Shown in pieces: positions 22,121-36,820 of a DNA stretch of 64,000 nucleotides (within the stretch, counting starts at the first letter, position 1; each line of letters starts with the position of its first letter). The notes beneath the pieces are model-generated. The model had not been told where the DNA came from and did not search any database. It saw only the letters and a list, made by a program, of their open reading frames with translations. This DNA is from Trichuris trichiura (Eukaryota > Nematoda > Enoplea > Trichinellida > Trichuridae), in assembly GCA_037903355.1 (NCBI GenBank), contig JBAJFE010000005.1:3782001-3846000 (forward strand). The letters are read 5' to 3'. The position numbers and the translations under genes are program-made.

Positions 22121-24389
22121 TTTCTGATCCACGTTGCCGCAGAAACTTTGTACGACGCCGGTTAGACGTGGAATAGGCTTTGCCTCAATCGAGAGATGTC
22201 GTACCTTCACTGAGCGTCAGTTTGGACACTCTCACGCCCAGGCGGAAACATGTGTCCCCTTAAGGCGGAGCTTTAACCTGACGCTGCGTCAAGGTGGAGT
22301 AGTATACAGCGTCTCAATACGAATAAAATTATATTTTAGCCTCCAGAAAGAAAGTTAAACAAAAATGATTAATTTGCGTGAATAAACGTTTCGAATTCGA
22401 TTTCGCAGGAGCGAGCGTAAATAATTTGACGACTACATCATGTCACAGCTTTCAAGAAAAGCTGTTATTTCTCAGTAAAACAAAACGTTTATTGAAAAAT
22501 AACAAGAATGCAAATAAATGATTTATGACTCAAACTATAACTGAGTCCCCATGACGGAAAGTGAATGTAGGCGTCTTTCACATGTAGCAAGTCTCTAACA
22601 GCATTCTAAAACGTCATTAACTGTTCAGAACAAGTGCATATAAAACTATTTACACTTTGCTTTATCTTTAATATCATCCTTGGTTCTATACTTTCACAAC
22701 CGTAAACAGTTTACTGAACAAGTTAAAGACAGCGGACATCAGATTGTTCCATCACTTTATCCTATTTCATACGATTTACGAAAGGAACAAACGATTTGTT
22801 TCTGCAACGTTTAAATAAGTATGACTAGGAGTTCATTAGCTAAACATTAAATCATAAAACAACGAACATTACACATCCCTTTTGTACTTTCTAATCAAAA
22901 ATAAAAGGAGCGCTAATGGCTGTTTCAATAATACGAGCGGGAAAGACTGGACATCTAAAGTCAATTAAGCTACATGAAGGAAAAAACATAAGTAAAGAAA
23001 GATAGAGAGGAGTTGTTCTGTGATCACTGCATTCTGTGCGCCTGATTTCAAAAACCGCTAACGACAAACGAGCAACCTTTTTCAGCAAGAAAACAATGGA
23101 AACAAAGGGGTAGTTATAAACATATAATAAATTAACAATGCTGACACACTATTCTTAACAGTACATGTCGTGTTTATCACTGTGCATCTACAGGTTGTCA
23201 CTTACCTGTTCTTGATAGATTAACCAAAAACATCTTTATTTGGGCTGTTCTGACCATTGTCTTCAGACTCGATTATCTAGCTTACTAATAAAACTATGCG
23301 TGATATCGCGACTCTATTCCTCATTTACGTTTTCTGTCCGACGACGTTTACAACTGAACAGCGAAGCTAACACGTCTCTGCACTGTTTTCAATAACAAAT
23401 TTTTGAAAATGGGTGATCTGCTAAAACGGTTTGCTCAAAAGAAAAATTATGCCACGAACGTTTTCTACGCGCACACTTTTCACTCAATGTATTTCTGATG
23501 GTCAGTGACACAATGTGATGGGCACAGAGGGGAGAAAATACCTAAAAAAATGTCCATTCACGCTACAGTAAAGCAATATGCTTTTTCAATTGAAAGGTAC
23601 TTTGTTCCTTTTTGCAGAAAGTTTCATGTTAAAAATTATCAACTTCAAGTGTTCATTAATAGTCATGGAAAAATCAGAATATAATTATCCGTCAGTATCA
23701 CTTCACGTCAAGGAATGACTGGCTTCACCGCTTTTACGAAAAGGAGGAATTGGAATAAGCACATAATGATGACTTTTTCCATACTTGTCGCATTATTGAA
23801 GTTTTCGCCACAAATATAGACAAAGTAACTTTTCTGTAAAAACAAATTCCTTCGTGAATCTATTAGTTAAGTCAGGGTTATGGATAGTATTTAATGCTTG
23901 AAACATGATTAACTCGTCTAATGTCGTAAAATAATAGTAACAGAAATACCATCTGACTTTGTCCCCATCCGTAGTCAGAGTATAAAAAAGGAAAATGAGC
24001 AAACTCAACATAGCTTAACAATGGGAGTTCTAAGCTGCATTTGAAATAGTGAAAAAAACTTTATACGTGAGCCTACGTCGAGCAGTGTTTTCATTCATTT
24101 AATCAAATCAATGCAAAATGTTATTACATTCAAGATTCGGTCCCAACTACTGATTATTTAATTACCAGAAAAAAAATTTATTTTCAACACTGATGACGGT
24201 ACCATACAAGTCCTGAGTGCCCTATACTTGTCTCGAAGTATACATTTTCTTGCATAACTTCTTGCCTAAACAAACAAAAAATTGTGCGGTGCTGTACCAA
24301 CGTATGAATTCTCTTACATAAGATCTGAATAACATGTTTTTTTCTTTTATTGCGATGATCTTGAGCACTGGTTGCTTCTTAACGGGTCT
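22121..24389. other. gene-free region
   Basis: No coding region, RNA gene or recognisable element. Short open frames on both strands lack splice or family support. Confidence 0.5.
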
Positions 24390-24520
24390 GAAAATTTTCG
24401 TGACGAAGTTCTCGTACGGTGCTTTGTCTTTCCCGTTGTTTGTTTCTGAAATAAATCAAAGCAAGTGCCCTACCAACGTATGGATGAGCAGTTAGTAAGG
24501 AAAATTTAGAGATCATCGTA
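24390..24520 (+). mobile_element. Penelope-like terminal repeat fragment
   Basis: Contains CTCGTACGGTGCTTTGTC, TTTCCCGTTGTTTG and GCCCTACCAACGTATGGATG in the same order as the copies at 13.94-14.13 kb and in the palindrome arms. It is truncated before the hammerhead-like motif. Confidence 0.5.
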
Positions 24521-24769
24521 TAGCATTGTCAGAAACAATAGAAAAGTTATATTTTAAGTGTAGAAAGTATGCAACACATTAAGGTTTCTTACTATACAAT
24601 TGGTAGGACTCTGAGAAAACAACTCCAAAGATCAATGCTCGCAGTATGTCGGCGAATAACGCTTACATTATTTGAAAAAAGTGTTGAAAGCAGACTTAAT
24701 TGTTCTCTTTTTGAAGTAGAACGAAAATTTTGTCCAGTGCCATATGACTGCGGATGAGTTGCCAATTAT

Positions 24770-26660
24770 TGCGATCAGCTAAGCCTGAAGAAAAACAGGA
24801 TGCAGAAACACGTTATCTCAAACAGCAGTGAAGTAACGTATGCAGAATCGTCTGCCAAAAAACTTTCCGCTACAAATTGTTTGTACGCAAAAGGAATCAT
24901 AACTAATAGACTATACGGAGCGAAACGCCATTAGTCAGTATTCTCTAACTACACGAAGAAGGTAAAGAGAAACAGTAAGGAATAGGTGAGTCGAGAAATG
25001 ATGTTTTTGAAAGACGACATAACGGTGCACTGGAATAGCAACTTCCGCGACAGTCTTTTTCGTGAAGGATTCAGCTTAACAGTTGACATCTATCATCTTG
25101 CGACTATGTTTCCTATTAGGAACGCTGTTGGTGAATGAGCTGCTATCAGGTATAAGGAGCCATGTTCTGCCTGATGGTAAAGAGTTGTTTCTTACCTATT
25201 TAAACGAACTGACATTTTGATATAAGAAATGGACTTTTTTATTCTAAAATTTTCGCGGGATTTTTAACCCGTTTTTCATTAAACGTTTATTCAAAAAAAC
25301 GTTTTTTTCAAATTCGAAAGAAAGGCGTAGTGTCAGGTTCATGAACTTTCCACTTGAAAAACCTTGTAGGAATCCTAATTTTGCCATTTATGCCTTTTCT
25401 CCCCACTCACTCTTCAGGTACGTTTACATAATAGTGCGCTTTGCATCCAGTATTTCAGTCATGGCTTATCCCCGTTGTCTCACACATCTTGAGCGCTGAC
25501 GACGGGTCGCGACAGACCCGAAAGCTCCGGAGGAAAGTTTTCGTTTATTGTTCGTATCAACGGGACAGTAGATTCGTAATAAAGACAGTTAAACATACTT
25601 TCATTAAGGTTAAAATATACAGCTGTGCTTTACCGCTGAGCTCTGTGGCAAAAACAGATTAGAAAACAAAGAAAGTGGCGCAAACGATAAACATAACTTG
25701 TCAATTTTTTTGATCATCTGAGAAACCTGATAGATGGATGGATATTGGTATATTTTAACATTAACAAAATGACATAGTGTGGTACTTACTTTACGTTCGG
25801 GATTGTCGTAGTGTGCAATGCGTTGCTCTAATCTGAGTAAATTAAATAAGCGCACTGTCTCCGCAGTCTCTTCATTAACAATTGACAGTCGAATCTCAAT
25901 TTCTAAGCAGCTGTCTACTGTTCGCTTCTATCAGCAATGCACAGATCCGTCACATGAAATAACTTTTTCTCACAAAATATTTAACCTAAGAATACAGCAC
26001 GTTAACGTAGGCATCGTTATTTGCTCCCGTTATTGAATGGACGATCTCCTTTACGAATGACACTTTCAGTTGGAGGGACTTATGTTCCACTATTGCTTTT
26101 GTAGACAAATGTTTAGTTTGTTCGCCATAAACGGAACTGCAGAAAAGCTGTCGCTCTACCATGATTTACGCTTCGATTTCACACAAAAAACGTGAGTGTG
26201 ACTGGCAGTAAGCGTTGCTTTGGCGTACACGCAGAGCAGAGAGCCCATAACTTACATTAGAATATAATGCTAAGAGCAACTGAGAATTGTTATACTTACT
26301 TTTTCTTCCGCAACGTCGAAAATGCCATTGTGGTCGATGATGCTGCAACGTAGTCGTTGACATTGCTTCGTTCGACTGTTCAATACTATTGCAACGGCTT
26401 CAGTGTACAGCGCTGACTGAGAGAAATGGGTCAAATGAAGATAAACTTATCATTAGATGATAACGTTTCTATTTGCTTTACCTCTCGAAATGCTCTACTG
26501 AAAATTCTTCTTTAACAGCGATTTCTCGCGATTAAATATCGATATGTGAGCGAGGTGATTTTTAAACAGACAGGTTTATCTATATTTGGCAATTTGCCAA
26601 CGGTTAATTTCATAGCTCTATTCTGCGCTGATTAGATTAGAATATATGTCTGCATTGCAC
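24770..26660 (-). repeat. right arm of the long inverted repeat
   Basis: Reverse-complement partner of 14.34-15.54 kb. Matching is clear at 24.86-25.25 kb and at 26.29-26.56 kb. The central 25.25-26.28 kb is not represented on the left and looks like later insertion. It includes a half copy of the fold-back repeat seen at 40.26 kb and the hammerhead-like motif at 25496. Confidence 0.6.
25496..25524 (+). ncRNA. hammerhead-like ribozyme motif, separate copy
   Basis: Reads CTGACGA-C-GGGTC-GCGACA-GACCC-GAAAGC. Compared with the palindrome copy, both strands of helix II changed together (GGAAC/GTTCC to GGGTC/GACCC) while CTGACGA and GAAAGCT stayed constant. The surrounding sequence shows little else of a Penelope element. 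Confidence 0.45.
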
Positions 26661-27185
26661 GATTTAGAACTGCGTATTTACTAGCGCAATTCGAATTTCT
26701 GTTCATTTGGTGCTTGAAAAATTCGCGATCAAACAGGGGTGCCGCATGAAAAAAAGTTTGCTGGAAACTTTGAATTCATTAACTTCATGATCAGTTTAAA
26801 TTGTTGGAGGAAAATAAATTTATAGTAATTTGAACATTTATTTGAGAGGTGAAAACTTAAGTTTTTCCTTAGGTTATGATTTCTCACGTACGAAAAAACA
26901 CATCAACGGTCCTTCAGTGGTATAACACTATTCCAAAAACAAACCACACCTGTGCTGTTTTGCTAACGCTTCATTTTCTTTCGTTACTTCGGCGGACAAA
27001 AAAAGTTTTTGACAACAGAGATTTTAGGGCAAAGCTTAACTGTTCTTGCACAAAACAAGTGATTTGACCGTCGTTTCTTTTACGGTGGAGTTTGAAAACG
27101 TGTGAGAATTTTCAGGGCTTTTCTTTTTTTAACTAATCTTACATTAAGACCAGCCTACCTGTTAATAAATCCTATACACTGAATC

Positions 27186-27260
<75 letters not shown>

Positions 27261-29103
27261 CTGTTTTCCTATCCAGTGCAGGTGTTCATAGAAAAACTTT
27301 TACAAGAGGACAAGTAGGTTAGGATACCTGTATGGACACTTCCTGTTAATATTACCTTTTTTTTCAATTTTTTTCATATATTTGCACTTAGCGCTTTAGT
27401 CTGTTTCATCTTTGAAGAGAAAGAGATCAGAACAACGTTGCCTTTATCTGTAAAGTGCGACGCGTCATTCCATACGGGGTCGTATGGCAAAGCTATTAAC
27501 AGAGGATACACATTTCGTACGATTAGTTTGAAACACGATGTGAACGTACATGATAGCCTAACAGCGATTATTTAAAATAAAAAAAAGCGCACGTGCTTAC
27601 CAAGCTTTTAGCAGCTGATTTTCGAAGTCCGTCATATTCATGCAATTTACTTCTTGAATATTCACCGACTCTTTGGCTATTCTTCCTTGTTAATGACCAC
27701 AAGCGCTCATATTGATCTTCCCAAAAAATACAAGCAAAGGGAAATGGGCAACCGTGCGGCCAATATTTTGTCTGTCTTGTACACAGATACCGTAGAATTC
27801 CACAGAATCTCATTGAGAAATGCCAAAAAAAGCTTTCTACCATTCCATTTATCATTAGCGCAATGTAGCAAGCTGCTCGTACGCTAAAAACTTGATAGAC
27901 GCAATTTTAAAAAGCTTTTAGCCAAAGGGCAAAAAAATTTCATCGAACTTACCAATTTCAGTGATAAAACATAATCTGCCAGCTTTAACGCTAAATTAAA
28001 GTTTAATAGCTTTTGTTTCTTTGTGTAATTTTCCTATCGATGGTTCATTGATTATGACATTTGGGTGAAAGAAAAAAATGCTATGCCAAGTTTTAATTTC
28101 AAAATATGCTTTCGTTAAGCGAGCTCAGTGATGGGCTAACGTGCCGGTCTTGTTGGAGCGCTGGAGGAATTTATGGGAAATTCACCATGAAAACTTTCCG
28201 CCCATTCGGTCGGTCATTCTGTCTCGCCACTTCTGAAAATTCCAAGAAGCAAAGATTCTTCATGAAAGCTCATCGCTAAGCGCTAACGTTTCTCCAACGT
28301 TCTACAATTAATTGACCAATACTAACTTCAATCGTAAACACTTACATTTAGCTTCCTCCATTGCTCCCTTGTGGTAGAAGACGTGGTAAAAGTTCTTCAT
28401 ATCTTCGTTCAACTCGTAAGTTATGTGCGGGAATCTTTTGTTTGACCTATCGCCTTTCAAAATTTAAGAAATCCCCCACAAATCCACCGATAGTGCTGCA
28501 ATCATTCGCTTACATTGAATAAACTTAAGGAGGTTACTTTATTGATGCACATTCTCTTACTGTGTATTTTTTTGTTCTACGCCGAGGCTGCATCTACGTG
28601 CCCGGGGGAACAATGGCATTCTTGAAACTGGAGAAGGTGGGCGATATCTTTGCTAACTTATAGGAGGCGGGAAGCTTCATAACAGTTTAGAAAACCATCT
28701 TCAGATGTAGTAATTGTATTCATGTACTAACGCAAAGGTAAGCGCTGAACGCTTTAAACGAACAAGCGTTTCATAAAAATAGTCACTATTATGTTCAAAG
28801 TTTAGCACGTCATTATGACTGTTTCCATCTCCTACCGCTGAAACTGCTACTCTGCGCGGGCTTTTCTACATTTAATGCCAGCGGTAGTGCAAGTGTGGAC
28901 GTAATTGTTTAAAACAATTGATGCCTAAATGGGCATGGTTAGCATGGCTGAAAATAACAGAAAAGAACGCTTAAAAAATACAGATGGTAGAACAATCAAA
29001 ATTGAAGCAACGCGCAATGACTTTAGCCAGTTTTTCATATTCATTACTATGTAGTTAATATATTCGACAACAGTTACTAAGCATCATAAAAACGGGTTAA
29101 GGC
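26661..29103. other. mostly gene-free; possible - strand exon at 27.57-27.86 kb
   Basis: Holds a long (ATT)n run at about 27187-27260. On the - strand 27855-27591 stays open and ends at a good donor (CTTG|GTAAGC). A second frame there also looks protein-like, so I cannot decide whether it codes. A further - strand segment near 28440-28350 (NLRVERRYEELLPRL) could be an upstream exon. No family is recognised, and the model is too weak to call a gene. Confidence 0.25.
27187..27260. repeat. ATT microsatellite
   Basis: About 24 uninterrupted ATT units. Confidence 0.95.
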
Positions 29104-29296
29104 CAAAATCCCGATAGATCGAAACCCTGAATGGGTCAAAATCCCAAAAAAGTAAAAAAAGCACTGTAAACTGTAGTTTTGTGGTTATGCATTGGCATCT
29201 TTTAAATAAGGAATGCATTACAGTGGAGAGGTTATTATTATTATTATTATTGTTACTACCACTTGTTTGAAGTCGGTGGCTTAAAAACAAGACCAG

Positions 29297-29386
<90 letters not shown>

Positions 29387-29518
29387 CTTTCCACTCAAAT
29401 ACATTCCTTATCTAGAAGATGCTAATGCACAACCATCACAAAACTACACTTTACAGCACATTTTTTTACTTATTTGGAATTTAAACCCATTCGTGGTTTC
29501 GGTCCATCAGGATAATAA
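29104..29518. mobile_element. fold-back element with TAA-repeat centre
   Basis: Two arms of roughly 125 bp, about 29104-29236 and 29382-29518, are imperfect reverse complements. Matching blocks include GTAGTTTTGTG, TAAGGAATGCATT/TAAGGAATGTATT, GTAAAAAAAG and CGAAACC. Between them lie an ATT run, unique sequence and a (TAA)n run at about 29299-29385. There is no coding capacity. It ends about 70 bp from the receptor stop codon, so it may lie in that gene's 3' UTR. Confidence 0.7.
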
Positions 29519-29585
29519 CTGTCACTTCTTAAAAACTACAATTCCAAAATGCGAAGGTCTGTACAAAAAATTTAACTTCAATTAG

Positions 29586-30598
29586 TTAAAAAGAATCGGT
29601 GACAACAGACCAAAGGTCAATAATGTAGTCACGAACGTCAGGATGAAAGTAGCAATAAGCAGCACAGTAACAAACAACCAAAAAGTCGTCAGTAAGATAC
29701 AGAAGCATACGCACTGTGTAAGTAGTGTACGTTCGAGCCAGGAGGAAACCTGCCACCATTGGACATGCGCGAAAAATTAGACCTACAATAGGCAATGGTA
29801 AAAGTCGTTTGACCACTTCTACTTGGGCCATGTTTAACATCTCTTTTCGTCCAAAACGTTTAACAAGCAGAACTGAGCATAGCAATGCGGTCGCGAATGC
29901 CACTCCAAAAATGTACACGCATTTTTGAAATTGCTGATGATGCACCGGAATGGAGGTCCAATACTCGCATTTTTGAGAAACCAGCCAATTGCGATAAACA
30001 AGAAACACTTCCAACCATACAGCCGCCACGTAAAGAAGACATACGAGAAATACGACCATAAGCAAGGCTATATTTATTCTTCGAAGCCTTCTCTCATGAA
30101 ATGGCTTCGTGAAAGCGCTTGCCAAAGCCATGACGCCAATATGAATGAACAGCAATGGTCGTAACAGGTAGTTTAAATGGCCCAACGATATGTCGGAATA
30201 TGTAAGCAAACAATCGCTGGCAAGTACTACTGGATTGTAGACGCGATGACGAATATTGCTGAAACGAATTCCGCTGACCATCGAACCAATGGCTTGCAAC
30301 TGCGAACTGACGACAAAGGCTAAATAGAAAGAGCAATTCTCGGTCTCAAAATCATTATCAAGCTGATACCTGTCAGATTTGTCATTTCTACAGAGAACTT
30401 TCCCCTGGCGAGCAGTACAAAAATCATAAACGTGTTGACCACAATTGAAATAATGCCAACAACTTGTCTGACTGTTGTTACTACAGTTGTCGCTTGCAGT
30501 GGAACCGACGAGCTAACTGCCGTCGAATTGCCACTAGTAAAAGCAACTGAACAAAACTGCAACATCAAAGCGCACGTGAACTTCAGTTCGGACTGCAT
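29586..30598 (-). CDS. serpentine (7TM-type) receptor, nematode-like
   Basis: Two exons, 30598-30370 and 30319-29586, are joined by a 50-bp GT..AG intron (ACA G|CC) and give 320 residues. The N-terminus has a hydrophobic leader (residues about 5-22), then a Ser/Thr-rich segment. A first membrane helix follows (VVGIISIVVNTFMIFVLLA). Exon 2 has further helices at NYLLRPLLFIHIGVMALASA, IALLMVVFLVCLLYVAAVWL, VYIFGVAFATALLCSVLLV, LLPLPIVGLIF and MLLYLTDDFLVVCYCAAY. It ends HPDVRDYI after the last helix, as in many nematode chemoreceptor-like GPCRs. A chemosensory or peptide-receptor role at the plasma membrane is inference. I cannot assign a named subfamily, and helix counting by eye leaves six or seven. 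Confidence 0.7.
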
Positions 30599-32153
30599 GT
30601 CAACCCAGAAGCCATTTACTTATGAAATGGTAAAACAGAAAAAGAAATAAACTGACGAAGTGCTTATTATATCCATCAATGGTCGCAGCCACCGTTGGGA
30701 AGGTGCAAATGACAACCTGAAACTCATGGGAGATGAGAAAGCTGCAAAGAATCACTACAATATCGAAATGGACAATGCATGAGACCCACGAGAGAAAGAG
30801 AGAGAGAAAGCTTGCCGTAATGAACTTCTTAGTCACAAGAGAACAATTTTTCAAAATTTGTGAAAGGTTGCAATACCAACAGAAGCATGTCAATTAATAT
30901 ACGCACCTTATCAGTCAATGGTGAAGATACGGTGAATGCAAATTTTCTGCCTGTAAAAACGTGTAATCTTGACGACTTCAATGGTAAACAAATCGAATAA
31001 CGAATTGCTACGAACAAGGAAATAGCGCATGGTATTAATAAACTTATGGACGCATTGTGCTCGACGAGTCATTTGGGAACAATAAGTAAACTGAGAGCTG
31101 GAACAGAAGATCCAATCAATTTATGCGTTCATTGTACATGGCGCAAAAGCGCGCGACAACAACAAGAATGATTGGTTATGTTACTTACTATTAATTAAAC
31201 AGGTACTACAAACACATATTCCCAACACCAACATTCGTAGAGGCCATCGAAGGGTTGCAACCTACGTTTACAATGAATAAGTAGAAGAAAACCTGCTATA
31301 ACAAAGCAATACGCGGTGCACAGAAAAGGATATACAATCATAATATTGGCCGATGAAAAATTTCGTTAAGTCTTAAGCTTGAACTTTCACAGACATCTCT
31401 GTTACAACTATGAAATCGCTAAATATAGAATAATATACGCAGGGCATGGTTGAAAAAAAAACAAATAAAAAAATTGTAACCAAAATATTCCTTCAATCGC
31501 ATTCCTTGCTTATATAAATTAGAATACGCGAGCTTTCGACTCCAAAAAAAAGTCTGCATTTCCAAACGAACCATCGCGTGGCATCGGCGGAAAGTACGCT
31601 TCCTTCCACAAAACAAGATTACAGGCGTTGTAACGGATTGACGTTACACTCGGATATTCGTCGGTAGAAGGCAATTCAACATCCAATTAATTTGAATTAA
31701 ATGCTGCGCAAAGCAGAGTAAGTCAATAAGTTTTAATTGAGTTGGAACAAAAGATTAACGAATCACTACATATCCATTGTTATTGATACAGCTTCGCTAC
31801 GTTGAGAATAAGTAAATGAAATCAAACTTCTATGCACACAGCTATGGTAAAACCAACCGCATATCATTAAAGGTTAAACCTACTAAGCTTCCGAATTGAA
31901 AAAGCGCAAAGCTAAAAAAGGAATAAAGCTAATCTTAAGTTGTCTTTTTTGAGGTTGAATTGAAGATAAGCTTACTTCTCGCAGGGAAGCGTAGAACGAG
32001 CCAACAAAAGCCGAAACGTTAACCGCTTCGCTAAAGCAAGTATAACATTACAGTGAGCGCCCTTCAAGTAAAAGCACCATCCCCGTAGAGCAGTATAACT
32101 ATAGTATGTTGGATAATAAAACAAAGAAAAGAAAAAGTAACGATAAGGCAGCT
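30599..32153. other. intergenic region between receptor and MCM5
   Basis: No supported gene. The - strand frame 30893-30600, rich in Phe/Leu, sits directly upstream of the receptor ATG and ends in a stop, so it is probably 5' UTR or promoter. A purine/pyrimidine (GA)n patch lies near 30790-30810. Confidence 0.4.
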
Positions 32154-35774
<3,621 letters not shown>

Positions 35775-36820
35775 CTTCACGCCTATACAGCCTTGCAAAA
35801 GCGATTAGTGATTTCCCGCTAAATGATTTGCAAGTGTGAAAATACAGTAATGCAACATCGTTGTTAGCCCGTCCGCACTTGCCAAAAGTGACCAGTTGGC
35901 CACTGTATCTTTCCTTTATTACCTCTAGCAAAATTTCAAAAAGTTTTACACATGTGTTAATGTGTAGACCAGCTAGGCCATAGTTCCTTTTCCCGCCGTA
36001 TTATTAATTGACCAATAAGTTGTTCATACGTAAAATTTGGCCTCAGGCTTTAGGGAAACAACATCGTACTTCCAAATACGTTTATTTAACTCTGTCGCGG
36101 TTAACGAAACTTGAGCTAGTGCGCGAAGGTTGAGCAAGCCCATTTGCACACCGTATTTGCTAAACGTGCCTGGAATGCATCGGCAAATAAAAAATTTCGA
36201 AAAATGAAGAACGCTTTTTCCTGAAATGCTGCAAGATTAACTACGTCGGCCGCAAATCGTGGAAACCTGATTATCCTTTTGTAAGCAGTCAATCATTATT
36301 ACTGTAAGATGATGCTTAAGTTATTTGAACTGGTTTTCACTAAAGTTCATAAACATGAACATTCTATCGGATGAAAAGCATATACGTTAATTACAAATGA
36401 CGTTACACCGATGCGCTTGATATGCAAAGTGCTAAAAAGTTGTTTTCCGGTGTCGAACAAATATTTTGACGATCTAATAATGCCCATTCAAAAGGCGACT
36501 AAATTGAACGGCAAGTCTTTATTGGTTTAAGAAATGACGCGGAAACAACTACGGAAACAGGAATCGCACTGTGTTAATGTCAAACAGCACCGGATATTTT
36601 GCAACAACACATTAATCGATCTTAGATCGATCGATTGAAGACTTCACGTTGTTGACGAAAAGGGATACAGGCTGACGGATTGTCGAAGAATAATGGAAAG
36701 ACAATAGGGATAATTCATTGTTCACAAATAAAATTAAACGTGATAAAACGGCTGCGCGAGCTGAGACCGTACACTTATTCACACAAACACACTCACACGC
36801 TACCATTCGCTTATGTATAG
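35775..36820. other. intergenic region upstream of MCM5
   Basis: No coding region recognised. It should hold the MCM5 promoter on the left side and the 3' end of the sushi-protein transcript on the right. ATCGATCTTAGATCGATCGAT at about 36616-36635 is a short near-palindrome. Confidence 0.45.

Noticed and set aside
29084..29404. Open frame with a long isoleucine run
   Set aside because: It is simply translation of the ATT/TAA microsatellite within the fold-back element.
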